Origin: Globodera rostochiensis
Taxonomy: Eukaryota > Nematoda > Chromadorea > Rhabditida > Heteroderidae
Assembly: GCA_018350325.1 (NCBI GenBank)
Contig: JAEVLN010000010.1
Coordinates: 806,001 to 870,000 of the forward strand
DNA: 64,000 nt
Direction: 5' to 3'
Below are positions 20,805 to 33,262 of this stretch, one piece after another (the stretch's first letter is position 1; each line of letters begins with the position of its first letter). The translations under genes were made by a program, and so were the position numbers. Below the pieces are notes generated by a model that saw only the letters and a list, made by a program, of their open reading frames with translations, was not told the origin of the DNA and made no database searches.

Positions 20805-23800
20805 ATGATGACGACAAGTTCATCCAACACTACCGACGGCGACCTAACAGCAGACAAAGGCAAGAAGACGTTTTGCGTGAAGCTTTCCGCCTTAGGCTGC
20901 TACAAATTGCAGTTTTTAGGATTTTCAAAACAAAATTCGCGCCCATTTGTTTTAATATATATTTTTGCTTACATCTCAAAATGGGATTACTAAACTTAAT
21001 TTGTTTCTTTAATTTCTTAAAAATCACCCAAGAAAGATAGATTCTGATGGGAAGTGGGAGGTGGCGGTTTTTGCTTGGTTGACCAAAACAGAACTCTTCG
21101 TTTTTTTGGCTCATTTCGTCTCGAAGTGCCAACCCTAGTAAAAATTCCGTTCTTGAATCTGACTGTTTCAGTCAATCTGCCGCCGAGTTTTGCTCAGCCC
21201 GAGTTGGCTCAACGCCAACAAACGAATTCGCCATTCCCAACTGAGAGCGGTTTCGACTTGGTGTCGTCGTCTGCTGGTGGACGAAATGACGAAGGCAAGG
21301 GGCTTTTCCCTGAAACCAAAATAAAAATAACTTTTACTCAATCAAATTCAAGCTATATTTTTAAACGGAGCCTTCTTTAAATGGACACGAAATAATTTCT
21401 TGCATATTCAGCAGATGCCAATGGATTTGAAAGCGCCCAAGACGCGGCCACTCTTCAACACGTAAAATTAATTTTAATAAAAGGCCGCTTAAAAGACTGA
21501 TTAAGAAATGCATCAAAATAAATATTTTTGATTTTAAGCAACAGCTCAGTCAGCCGCCTCAACAAACAGCAATTGCACTACAAACGGAGGAGAAGAAACG
21601 TTTGGCCGTTACCAGCAGTTCACCCAAAACTACCCACGGCGACCCAACACCAGACAAAGGCAAGAAAATGGGAAAACGCTTTTACACGGAGCTTCCAGAA
21701 AAAATTCCATTAGGCCGTGCAAAATAATTTTTTTTTCAGAATTTTAGCCAACAAATTTTCGCGATTCTATTAATATATCTTTGCTCAAATTACAAAATAG
21801 AGCAAAAACTTTTAATTCATTATTTTAATTTTTTATAAATAATAGTTTTCAAATTGCGTGAATAAGGTTAGTTGAGTGATGGGAGGATCTTCGGTTAACC
21901 AAACTCATTTGTCGGTGTGTGTCAATGACAAAAACTGCCACTTTTAGTCAATCTGTCGCCGAGTTTCGATCAGCCCATCGCTGAGGTGCCCAATGATCTC
22001 GCCAAGTTGGTTGAACGCCAACAGACGAATTCGCCATCCCCTACTGTAATAATGAGAATTTTGGAGCCAATTATAATTGAACATTAATGTATTTTTAATT
22101 TTCAAACAGGAAATTGGGCGTCAATTTGAGCAGAAAAAATGTTTGGCAGTTGTGGAAGTCGAACAGAAGAAGAACAAGTCGACCATTTGTCTGAAATACG
22201 CCTTCTTTGTGACGGAAGCCGAACCATTTTCTGCTTCTGGTGATGAACATGAACATTGCAATCCGACGGTCGGGCACATGATGCGAACGCTTCTGCCGGA
22301 TCGTTTGTCCATGTCCATGGTACAACTGACGAAAAAATTTGGTCTACAATTGCAATACTTGGACAACGAGTTCGAGCCGGCCAGGTTCATCGACATTGAC
22401 CCGCGCAAATGGGATGCTGAGCGGGTCAAAAATTGCGGCGAGTACAAAGTGCTGCTCAACCAAAAAGCATCGTGAGTTTTTTTCACAGCGCGGAAAAAAG
22501 ATACGCGAGTTGCATTTTTCGTATGCAATTTTTTCAAAAAAGCAATTTCAGCGTAGCATTTATCGGAAGTTCTTGCTTTAGTGTACGATTTAACTTGCCC
22601 CAATTGATTGACGATGGTATTTTGAACATTTTGCTTTTGGGAGAAACTTGCATGGGCAAATCAACGCTGATCAATGCGGTCGTCAATTATCTGAAGCATC
22701 CGACCTTCGATGAAGCAATTAAGGTGGGCGCAAAAGAAGGCATTTGTCTGATTTGTTGACTGTTTTAATTCAAAGTTTTGGAACAGGCGGACGAAATTGA
22801 ATGGGTCATACCGGTCAAATTTGACACGGAGGAATACGATGACGACGGGAATTCGGTGCAAAAGGAGTTTCAATTGGGAAAGGAGAGAGAGGACGAACGG
22901 CTTGAATTTGGCAAATTGCACACCAAGCGGCCAACTGCGTACATAATCCATTCGAAAGGTCATTAGTTAAGCTAACCGTCGTTTAATAATTAATTAGTTC
23001 AGGTGGGCAAAAAATTCGTCTGATCGATACGCCGGGCACGAGCGGAGTCGAAGAGGACTACAAGAACTTTCAGAACATACTCAACTTCATAAGCACGTTG
23101 CCTGAACTGCACGCAATTTGCATCCTTTTGCAGGCCAACAACAACTGCATCACCCCGCAGTCCAAATACGGCTTCAATGAACTGTTTACGCATTTGCACA
23201 AGAATGCCGCTGAGGTAGGGCAAAATATGGAAGGAATTGCCTAAATGAAAAAGACTTAATTATTCGTTTTTAGAATATTGTTTTTATGTGCACTTTCGGA
23301 CGTGGGACATTTTACAAAATGGGTTAGCTTTTACTAACCAATTTGAATATTAATAATAGCAAAAGGAAAATATTTTAGGAAAAACGCGTCAATTATTGGC
23401 TGAGGTGCTGGATGAAGCGAAGAATGTGGGTGTTGTTTATTGCCAACATGGCATATCAGTGGAATTTCGGGGATGGGAGGGGGCGAGATTTGCAATTTTT
23501 GGTTTTGTTTTTAAATTTTATGCAAATACATACTTTGTAACACTGACTTCCCTGATTTAATTAAGGTGTCCATTCCTCTCAATCGGGACAGAATTTACTG
23601 CCTGGACAATGAGGCGCTTGAACATTTGTGTCTCATCAAAAAGGCCAACGTTCACTACTCCCAGCAACAGAAGGACACAATTTCGGAGAGTTGGGGCCGG
23701 GCTGATCAGGAAGTTCAACGACTGTTCAGCTACGTATCCACGTTGAAGCCCCACTGTACACGTGAAACCCTATCCCTCAACATCGCCCGCAAAAGCATTG

Positions 23801-25399
23801 TGGACTTGACTCCCGCGTTGGCACACATATCAGAGGCCATTCAGGTGGAATAATGTCGAAATATTTTGTTAAATCGTTGATATTTGCGCTTCCCTAGGAC
23901 AACCTCGTTCACATCAAACAACATGCAGAAACCATCATCACGGATAAGCGTGACACGTTGTCCACACTGGAGTCATACCGAATGCAGATGCTGCACGAGC
24001 GAGAGACAATCTATTCTAAGGCATTAATTAACATTTGAGAGAACTGATTTGATCGATTATCTCGATTCGATCTTTGACGAATAAGCTTAGAAAATTCTCG
24101 ATCAACGCGACTTTGAAAACATTTTAGGCAGCCTTGTTCTGCTCCTTCCTGAAGACGTGGGCACTGAAGCCGATCAACGACAGAATGGAGGATTATATTT
24201 TGTTGTCCATCAATAATTCGAAACGATTTGTTGCTAAAAGCGATGGGAAAGCAGACCAAAGGCTTGAGGGGCTCAAAGTCAGTTTTTGGGAGATGGACTC
24301 AATTTAATTGGTAAATCGATGTTAAGGAAGCGCTCCGCCTTTACAAAGAGCAAAAGGAGCTCATTGAAGCTGCAAATGCCAATGACTCCACCGTGCCCAA
24401 AGTGATTAACGCGGCGGATGTGACAGAATTTTTGGAGGAACTTTGCAAATTGCCGATTTTTGGCGAAAGCATTAAACAAATGTACGAAACGCGACAGAAG
24501 GAACGGGAAGATAATCAGAAACGAGTACGGACCGGCACTGAGTTCATGCCGAAGCCGAGCAGCAACGGAATGCGTAAGGGGAATTTTCTTGAGCATGTTC
24601 ACATAACCGCACGTATAGGCTGTTTCTGATCTGAGAATCATTCATTTTTCGGATCATTGCGAAACGCAACCTTAAACTATTAAATTGCGAGAAGCAAATT
24701 TTATTCCGATTCTTCGTTAAGCGGGCAACCGAATGGAGCAGTACCCGAACGAGCTGGAGCAGCAAAGAATTGAACAGCAGCGGCGACAATATGACGGTAG
24801 TTGTGGGTGGTGGCAATTTGGGCAGTACTTTAAAAATTGGAGGTTTTGTTTTGGAATCGCGCTACGGTATTTTACTATAATTTTCTAATGAATTATGTTT
24901 TCAAAATCTGCCCCCTCCCAATTAACTAATAATAACTGTCACAGAATATGACGGCTTTTCACTTCACAACCATTCGTTTAAAGCAAATCCGCGGCAGTGC
25001 AAGGACAAGTCCGAAAAACGCCGTGTAAAGCCGTCTCGTGGCTTCGAAGCAAACGACGCTCAAATGGCGAGTGGAAGTGCCGGTTTTCGCCAACAGCCGC
25101 CGTCGGCAAACTTTGACGAATTTTGTCGTAAACTCTTTTTTTTTGTGGACTTTGGAGAGCATTTGTCGTGTCGAAAAACGCTAGAAATTTTAAACACTGT
25201 TTCTAATTCTGCAGGAAAGCTGCCGTTGGTCGGCACGGTCTACAGACGCATTCGGCCGTCTCTCGCGCAACCTCCGCAGCTGCAACAACAACAACAACAG
25301 AAGTTCGAGTCGTTCTCCTCATCCGACATCAGCGAATCTCGCCACAACAACAATCAAGCTCCTCGAAATGGCGACCAAAACCAAAGCCACCTTGGTTAG
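20805..25399 (+). CDS. P-loop GTPase-domain protein, left copy of inverted pair
   Basis: Core exons in consistent phase: 21539-21710, 21952-22045, 22110-22471, 22552-22723, 22787-22958, 23003-23214, 23274-23322, 23379-23425, 23566-23844, 23898-24020, 24128-24277, 24327-24573, 24722-24796 and 24945-25399 (TAG). The G1/P-loop reads LLLGETCMGKSTLINAVV and G3 reads IRLIDTPGTSG; no canonical NKxD is seen. This is an uncharacterised large family of eukaryotic GTPases with the pattern GETGxGKST...LIDTPG. The N-terminal part (AVVEVEQKK, then FFVTEAEPF and HMMRTLLP) is of unknown function; the C-terminal part is helical and ends in a Gln/Ser-rich tail. Two upstream exons (20805-20905, 21171-21262) repeat the N-terminal Ser/Thr-Lys module, so this copy has an internal duplication; the first of them lacks a clear donor. 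The intron at 24021 uses a GC donor. Start codon uncertain. Confidence 0.8.
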
Positions 25400-25690
25400 C
25401 GATCGATGGAACACCAGTGACGGGCAAATGGGCAAATTGAAATGTTGGGCCTAAATTGTGTATTTTGTTTTATGCTTTTAACGATTTTAACTATTTTTCC
25501 TTCTCAGAATTTTCAATCACTTTTGTTTTATCTGTAAGAAATTTAACATAATGCGTTCGTTTTGTTTTTGTTTTAAAGATTTGCTTTTAAATTTTATGTT
25601 CATTTTGTTTTAGGTTTAAAGTTTGGTTAAATTTGTTTCACTCGCTTCATTTGCATACAACTTTTGTCGTTTCCTTTTTATTTAAATCAG
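20805..25690. repeat. Left arm of an 11-kb inverted duplication
   Basis: Sequence from about 20780 to about 25690 reappears, inverted and diverged, at 27345-31750. Homology covers exons, most introns and about 250 bp of downstream flank: ggtttaaagtttggttaaat and ttcactcgcttcatttgca on the left match the reverse of tgccaaatgaagtgagtaaa on the right. Length differences come mainly from the duplicated N-terminal module on the left. Confidence 0.88.
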
Positions 25691-26237
25691 AAAAAAGATC
25701 ATATTTAATGAATATCCCCTCCTCTTTGGACGTTTAAAGTAGAGTAGGACGGGATCGGGATTTTGGAAAACCGGGATTGGGATCAGAGCTGATCGAAATT
25801 TCGTTTCGTTTCGTGGCTTTAGAGCCCATTTTATAATCCATATTTTGCCATTTTTCAAAAATTCCTTAACAAAAATGCAATAAAATCGAAAAATACACCC
25901 CTAAGGATCGACTTTTTAAAAATTTTCAAAAAATGCACCCCTAAAAATTGACTTTTTCACGATTAAAAATTCTGCCTCCAAAAAATGAAATTTTTAAAAT
26001 TCTGCTTATTTTCAAAAAAAAATTTCTGGAATGTCATTAATTTACATATAAAAATTTTTATTTTTATTTTTACTTCAATTAGGAAAATCTTGCCCCTTTT
26101 TTGCTATATTTGAAAATTTTTTATCCATATTTCCACCATATTTTGCAATTTTCATCCATATTTTATGGCCATATTTCGATTTTTTTATCTATATAAATCG
26201 CCGCCCTAATCATAAGCCCAAATTAACAGACGGCAGC

Positions 26238-26885
26238 GGATCGTTTGAGTCTGGACGGTTGAGTCTGTTAAACAGTTGAGTCTGGTTAAAAAGAAAAAAA
26301 GTGGGTTTAATGATTGTCCTAAAATTAAAATCCAAGCAACATATGTTTAAAAATATATTTTCTTAAACCAAAAGTAATTTCGACAGTTAAATTCGACAGT
26401 GGTCATTTTCGACAGTGAGAACTTTCGATAACGGGTAATTTCGACAGTAAACTATTCTTCCAACTTTGACTGCCTTGATGGGTAATTCGACAGTAATCAT
26501 AACATATTTTTAAATACAAATCAAAATCATGTCCGGTACTTTCGACAGTACAAAAAAAGATATAGTGCATATTGCAGTCTTTGTTTGCAAATTCACATTG
26601 AGATGCTGCTGGTTGACCTCCACTCGTTGCGGCGCCAGCAGATATTTAACAATTTGTTTTTTTTTAAATCTAGTCACTGTCGAAATTACCCGTTATCGAA
26701 AGTACTCACTGTCGAAAATGACCACTGTCGAATTTTACTGTCGAAATTACTTTTGGTTTAAGAAAATATATTTTTAAACATATGTTGCTTGGATTTTAAT
26801 TTTTAGGACACTCAATTAAAAACAATTTTTTCCTTTCAACCAGATTCAACTGTTCCAGACTCAACCGTCCAGACTCAAACGATCC
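26238..26885. mobile_element. Foldback element with ~210-bp terminal inverted repeats
   Basis: The left end ggatcgtttgagtctggac is matched at the right end by gtccagactcaaacgatcc, and the pairing continues inward through gtctgttaaacag, the phrase atccaagcaacatatgttt, tttaagaaaatatattttt (inverted) to repeated ttcgacagt/actgtcgaa words. Arms are about 26238-26451 and 26673-26885 with a 220-bp loop. No transposase is encoded, so it is a non-autonomous foldback or MITE-type element. Confidence 0.85.
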
Positions 26886-26894
26886 CTACCATAA

Positions 26895-27124
26895 CTAGAG
26901 TAGGTCGGGACCGGGGTTTTTGGGAAAACCCGGGACTGGGATTGAGAAAATTAAAAAACCGGGATTTTATGACTGGGAAAATTAATCAAATCCCGGTCAA
27001 AAAAACCAGGACTAATGGGCAAAAACAAGATTTGAAATTTTGAAAAAACCGGGATTTTATAAGGGGGAAATTCAGTCACAAAATTGGAGACTTCAGTCCC
27101 AGTACCGGTCCCGACCTACTCTAA
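26895..27124. mobile_element. Palindromic MITE-like element, ctagagtaggtcggga ends
   Basis: Starts ctagagtaggtcgggaccgg and ends ccggtcccgacctactctaa. The interior repeats accgggattttat and cccggtc words. Same end as the unpaired sequence at 25738 and the element at 55862-56110. Confidence 0.75.
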
Positions 27125-27344
27125 CCGTAACAGACACTCTAATGACTAGAGACGAGATTTATATTGACTAAAAACGCGAAATATTAACTTAAAATATTGA
27201 CAAAAAACCCCCAAAATATTGACCAAAAACCCAAAAAAGTGCCAAAATATTGATTTTAAAAAAATTTAAAAGATCATATTAATAATCGAAAAAATTGCAA
27301 AAAAATCAATTTTAAACAATACAGCTACAGACAATAAAAAGTCA

Positions 27345-30300
27345 ATTTATGCCAAATGAAGTGAGTAAAACAAATTTAACCAAAAGATAACGGATAAAAA
27401 AATTTGAAAGCAAAACATCCACACAAAAATATAAAATAAAAATTAATTCTCAAAACAAAAATGATGTTGTTGCAGCTGCGGAGGTTGTGCGAGAGACGGC
27501 CGAATGCGTCTGTAGACCGGGCCAACCAACGGCAGCTTTCCTGCAGAATTAGAAACATTGTTTAAAATTTCTAGCGTTTTTCGACACGACAATGCTATCG
27601 AAAGGAAAGTCCACAAAAAAAAGAGTTTACGACAAAATGCGTCAAAGTTTGTCGACGGCGGCTGTTGGCGAAAACCGGCACTTCCACTCGCCATTTGAGC
27701 GTCGTTTGCTTCGAAGCCACGAGACGGCTTTACACGGCGTTTTTCGGACTTGTCCTTGCACTGCCGCGGATTTGCTTTAAACGAATGGTTGTGAAGTGAA
27801 AAGCCGCCATATTCTGTGGCAGTTATTATTAGTTAATTGGGAGGGGGCAGATTTTGAAAACATAATTCATTAGAAAATTATAGTAAAATACCGTAGCGCA
27901 ATTCCAAAACAAAACCTCCAATTTTTAAAGTACTGCCAAATTGCCACCACCCACAACTACCGTGATATTGTCGCCGCTGCTGTTCAATTCTTTGCTGCTC
28001 CAGCTCGTTCGGATACTGCTCCATTCGGTTGCCAGCTTAACGAGGAATCGGAATAAAATTAATTTCCTTCTCGCAATTTATAGTCTAAAGTTGTGTCTCG
28101 CAATGATCCCATAAATGAATGATTCTCAGATCAGAAACAGCCTATACGTGCGCTTTATGTGAACATGCTCAAGAAAATTCCCCTTACCGTTACTGCTCGG
28201 CTTTGGCATGAACTCAATGCCGGTCCGTACTCGTTTCTGATTACCTTCCCGTGCCTTCTGTCGCGTTTCGTACATTTGCTTAATTCTTTCGCCAAAAATC
28301 GGCAATTTGCAAAGTTCCTCTAAAAATTCTGTCACATCCGCCGCGTTAATCACTTTGGGCCCGGTGGAGTCGTTGGCATTTGCAGCGTTAATGAGCTCCT
28401 TTTGCTCTTTGTAGAGACGGAGCGATTCCTTAACGTCGATTCACCAATTAAATTGAGTCCATCTCACAAAAGCTGACTTTGAGCCCCTCAAATTTCTCCA
28501 CTTGAAGCTTCCAATTCACTTCCCCATTGCTTTCAGCAACGAAATGTTCCGCATTCCGGATGGACAACTGGATGTACGCCTCCGCGCTGTCGTTGTACGG
28601 CTTCAGTGCCCACATCTTCATGAAGGAGCAGAACAAGGCTGCCTGAAATAAGTCGCGTTGATCGATAATTTTCTAAACTCATTCGTCAAAGATCGAATTC
28701 GAGATCATCAATTAATGCATCAAATCAGTTTCTCATATGTTAATTGATGCCTTAGAATAGATTGTCTCTCGCTCGTGCAGCATCTGCACTCGGTATGACT
28801 CCAGTGTGGACAACGTGCCACGCTTATCCGTGATGATAGTTTCTTCATGTTGTTTGATGTGAACGAGGTTGTCCTGGGGAAGCGCAAATATCAACGATTT
28901 AACAAAATATTTCGACATTATGCACTTGAATGGCCTCTGATATGTCTGCCAATGCGGGACTCAAGTCCACAATGCTTTTGCGGGCGATGTTGAGGGATAG
29001 GGTTTCACGTGTACAGTGGGGCTTCAACGTGGAGACGTAGTTTAAAAGTCGCTGAAATTCCTGATCAGCCCGGCCCCAACTCTTCGAAAAATCGGCCATG
29101 TTTTCCTCGGGGTACCGAACGTTGGCCTTTTTGATGAGACACAAATGCTCAAGCGCCTCATTGTCCAGGCAGTAAATTCTGTCCCGGTTGAGAGGAATGG
29201 ACACCTTAATTAAATCAGGGTAAGTCAGTGTTACAAAGTATGTATTTGCATAAAATTTAAAAACAAAACCAAAAATTGCAAATTTCGCCCCCTCCCATCC
29301 CCGAAATTCCACTGAATATGCCCTGTTGGCAATAAACAACACCCACATTCTTCGCTTCATCCAGCACCTCAGCCAATAATTGACGCGTTTTTCCTAAAAT
29401 ATTTTCCTTTTGCTATTATTATATTCAAATTGCTTAGTAAAAGCTAACCCATTTTGTAATTTGCTCCACGTCCGAAAGTGCACATAAAAACAATGTTCTA
29501 AAAATGAATAATTAAGGCTTTCTTAATTTAGGCACTTCCTTCCATATTTTGCCCTACCTCAGCGGCATTCTTGTGCAAATGCGTAAACAGTTCATTGAAG
29601 CAGTATTTGGATTGAGCGGTGATGCAGGTGCTGTTGGACTGCAAAATGATGCAAATTGCGTGCAGTTCAGGCAACGTGCTTATGAAGTTGAGTATGTTCT
29701 GAAAGTTCTTGTAGTCCTCTTCGACTCCGCTCGTGCCCGGCGTATCGATCAGACGAATTTTTTGCCCACCTGAACTAATTAATTATTAAACGACGGTTAG
29801 CTTAACTAATGACCTCTCGAATGCATTATGTACGCAGTTGGCCGTTTGGTGTGCAATTTGCCATATTCAAGCCGTTCGTCCTCTCTCTCCTCTCCCAATT
29901 GAAACTCCTTTTGCACCGAATTCCCGTCGTCATCGTATTCCTCCGTGTCAAATTTGACCGGTATCACCCATTCAATTTCGTCCGCCTGTTCCAAAACTTT
30001 GAATTAAAACAGTCAACAAATCAGACAAATGCCTTCTTTTGCGCCCACCTTAATTGCTTCATCGAAGGTCGGATGCTTCAGATAATTGACGACCGCATTG
30101 ATCAGCGTTGATTTGCCCATGCAAGTTTCTCCCAAAAGTAAAATGTTCAAAACTCCGTTATCATTCATTTGACTCGCATCGTTCAGCTGATTCTTGCTGA
30201 ATTAAAATTTGTAAAAATGTTTTCCGAATATTACCACCGCCCCTAACAAAATCGACTAATTTATCAGTAGAGCGCGAATTTATGTGTACTAAAAATCCAT

Positions 30301-31750
30301 CAAAATATGGACCAAAAACCCAAAAAAGGTCAAAATATGGATTTATATGGACTAAAAGTCGCTCTAATTCTAAAATTTTCGAAATGAATTAACGTCAGAC
30401 GCAGGACCCACCCATGAAGCTTAAATAAGCCGAAAAATACAAATCCACTAAAGCAAAAATGGAGAAAAAAAGGATTTTCGCAGAAAAATTTACGCGGCTC
30501 TGTCGTTGTTGTCGTCAAGGTGGAGCAGCACTTTGTACTCGCCGCGATTCTTGACCCGCTCAGCACCCCATTCGCGCGGGTCAATGTCGATGAACCGGGC
30601 CGGCTCGAACTCGTTGTCCAGGTATTGCAATTGTAGACCAAACATTTTCGTCAGTTGTACCATGCTCAGCCGCAAATGATTCGGCAGAAGTGTTCGCATC
30701 ATGTGCTCGACCGTCGGATTGCAGTGTTCATGTTCATCACCAGAAGCAGAAAATGGTTCGGCTTCCGTCACGAAGAACTCGTATTTCAGACAAATGGTCA
30801 GCTTGTTCTTCTGTTCGACTTCAACAACGGCCAAACATTTCTTCTTCACCGTTGGTTGCGCAATTGTTGTTGGTTGAGGCTGCTGACTGAGTTGGTCCTG
30901 CATTTTTTAAAAAATTGAAAACAAATTAAATTTCTGTTCAATTATAATTTGGATCCAAAATTCTCATCTTTTTACTCCTCTCAAATTCATTTTGAGGAAT
31001 CCTTACATTGCGAAGAGAGTCTGCAACTGAATTTCCGGGTCCAATGCCACCTGAATATTGAAGTTTTGGGATTTGTCCCGAAAATGCCATCCAAAAGTGA
31101 TTTGAGTAAACGGAAAAATTTTCAAATGAATCAAAAAAATTATTATTTTTTAAAATAATTTATTTTAATAAATATTGTTTGAAATATTCACAGTATTTCA
31201 TTTTAAAAAAAATTTAAAGCTTTTTTTTTGTCCCGACCGGACCGGGACCTGAAAAACCGGAAATCCCGTCCCGGTCCCGTATAACCCTAATTTGTAAGTA
31301 CAAGTGATTTCATTTTGATTTCAGAGGAAAGCCCTTGCCTTCATCATAACGTCCACAAGCAGACGACGACACCAATTCGAAACCGCTTTCAGTTGGGGAT
31401 GGCGAATTCGCTTGTTGGCGTTGAGCCAACTCGGCGAGTTCATCGGCCAACTCAGCGATGGGCTGAGGGACTGAAAGTGACGAATTCGTTTTAGACTTCT
31501 GAACTTGAAAGAAGATTTGAAATTTATTGAAGACATTTTGCCAATTTTAAATCATTCAAAGTTTTGTTCCATTTTGAAATGTGAGCAAAAATATATTAAA
31601 GAAATGGGCGTGAATTTTATTGGCTAAATTGCACCAGAGCCTAATGGGCTTTTTGGAAGCTCCGTGTAAAAGCGATTCCCCATTTTCTTGCCTTTGTCTG
31701 CTGTTAGGCCGCCGTCGGTAGTTTTGGGTGAACTTGTCATCGAATTTGTA
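27345..31750. repeat. Right arm of the inverted duplication
   Basis: Inverted, diverged copy of 20780-25690. Exons align without frame damage; differences are scattered substitutions and small intron indels, which argues against an assembly hairpin artefact. Confidence 0.88.
27443..31740 (-). CDS. P-loop GTPase-domain protein, right copy of inverted pair
   Basis: This copy can be read from ATG at 31740 (MTSSPKTTDGGLTADKGKK), through a second exon (about 31468-31369, PQPIAELADELAELAQRQQ) and a third beginning DQLSQQPQP (30897) to TAA at 27443. Splice phases agree at each junction checked. The P-loop is LLLGETCMGKST and the G3 motif LIDTPG, as in the left copy, preceded by a different linker (QLNDASQMNDNGVLN) where the left copy has QLIDDGILN. 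The GC-donor intron is conserved (28750-28643). The Gln-rich C-terminal tail of the left copy is missing: the frame ends QLQQHHFCFEN. The two genes converge tail to tail with 2.0 kb between stops. Because all exons remain open, both copies are probably functional. Role unknown; GTP binding is inferred from motifs. Confidence 0.82.
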
Positions 31751-31754
31751 AGAA

Positions 31755-33262
31755 AATTATGGTTAAATTTCTAAAGAGCATGAATGTTAAGTCTGGTTGC
31801 TCTCCAACACTTCGGGGATGGGAAGGTCGGGGACAACCAATTCTTCGGGGGTTCTCCCTCCCTTTTGGGGATGTGAAAGTCGGGGGTCTCGAGCACCCAA
31901 TTCTTCGGTGGCCAGGGGCCCAAGGATTGACCGGGACCAGGACCATTCTCAAGGATTGTCATTTTAAAATAACAAAAATCCTTGCCATCCACTATTTCGT
32001 GTTTTCTCATTATGCCTTTAGACCTCTCAAAGATAAGGACAAGTCAGGAATTTGAACAATTTCAGCGCACATAATACATAAAGGTAGATAGGTAAGGGGA
32101 GTTTTACGGCATTTGTCTTTATATTTAAAAATGAATGGAGCAAGTGAAAATGTTTTGGCAGCTTTTATATGACAAATGTTCCGCTGCTGCTGCTGCTGCT
32201 GTTGCTGGTGATGAGCATTAGCCGTCTCTGACATTTGTACACAACGAAAAATGAGAACATTCAGCAGGAGGAGATGTCGTCACTTTTGCAGTCATTTGAA
32301 TGTGCTGCTATAGGCAAAAAGCCGACCCAGAAAATGTGGGGGAGGATTGGTTGGTAGAGAGGAATGGGTGGAAAGAGTACCAGGACGGACGATGTTTGGG
32401 ATGTTCATCTCCATCCCCGCAAACTATCGCAGATAAAGAGAGTCCAAAGAACAACACTCTGTCTACCATATTCAAATATACATAAATTCATAAATATAAG
32501 GATCTGGGCTGGCGCGCGGTCCTCAAAATGCCGCGGCACGCGCATTAAAAGTATTTGCATAAATTATCTAATTCTGCTCTTTCTTTTCCGCCCATTTGGC
32601 AATTCATTCAATGATTTTTTGCTGTAGTGGGCTTTTGTCCGATTTGGACTACCTCAGAATCGAATAAAAATACTACCAATCGATTCCTCTCGCCGAGCTA
32701 AGTATGAATCCGCAAAAAGTTTGCACCGAAACACACCATGAAGAAAGTTATGAGCCATCAAATGTTGGCTAAAATGGGTTGGCAGAGGTTTTTTTGAGTT
32801 TGTTTGATACATATGCGGCCCCTGTTGGTTTTGCCCGATTTTTGCTTACCGGACCTTTTGTCCGAATCAGTCAATTCTGTTGTACCCGGCGGTGCCGCCG
32901 CCGGGGAAACGTAACAAAAATTGACAATCTTTGTTAAGAAAAATGAAGCAAAAATTCAGAAAGATGTGATTATTTTCTAATTTCTCGTATTTTAATTTAA
33001 TAAATTTATTTAAAAAATATTTATTAATGGGCGAAGAGTATGCGACTAGAGGCAAAACGATAAATAAGTGCTTGCTTGCTCTCTCAAGCCGGTTTCGATC
33101 GAACCTAATGCACATAACATAAGGCTTTGCCGAAAAAGACAAACCCACTAGGTCATCGATTTACTTTGTGTAATTCTTGTAAAAATGATTGAAATTATCA
33201 CTCAAAGAAATCCGAAAAATATTCGGGATTTTGGGGCCGGACCATCCATTTTTGTTATTGAG
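31755..33262. other. Intergenic 1.5 kb, repeats only
   Basis: At 31795-31965 a run of cggggatgggaaggtcgggg-type words with an inverted feel; a ctg trinucleotide run at 32182-32207; a tRNA-like relic at 33088-33155; otherwise no gene recognised. At 32844 the phrase ggaccttttgtccgaa recurs elsewhere (56540-56700, 63457). Confidence 0.5.
33088..33155 (-). repeat. tRNA-like (pol III A/B box) relic, relative of 1340-1393
   Basis: Minus strand has tgacctagtgggtttgtc (A box) and about 35 bp later ttaggttcgatcgaaacc (B box). The A-box neighbourhood is nearly identical to the relic at 1340-1393. No complete cloverleaf is visible. Confidence 0.45.

Larger units (their letters stand above)
25690..27345. 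other. Spacer of the inverted duplication, made of palindromic elements
   Basis: No coding sequence. From left to right: a gtagagtaggacgggatcgg end without an obvious partner (25738), AT-rich sequence with repeated tttccatattttgcaat words, a 650-bp foldback element (26238-26885) and a 230-bp palindromic element (26895-27124). Confidence 0.7.

Noticed and set aside
20805..31750. Inverted duplication as an assembly hairpin artefact
   Set aside because: The arms differ by many substitutions, a module duplication and different C-terminal tails, which a folded-back read would not give.
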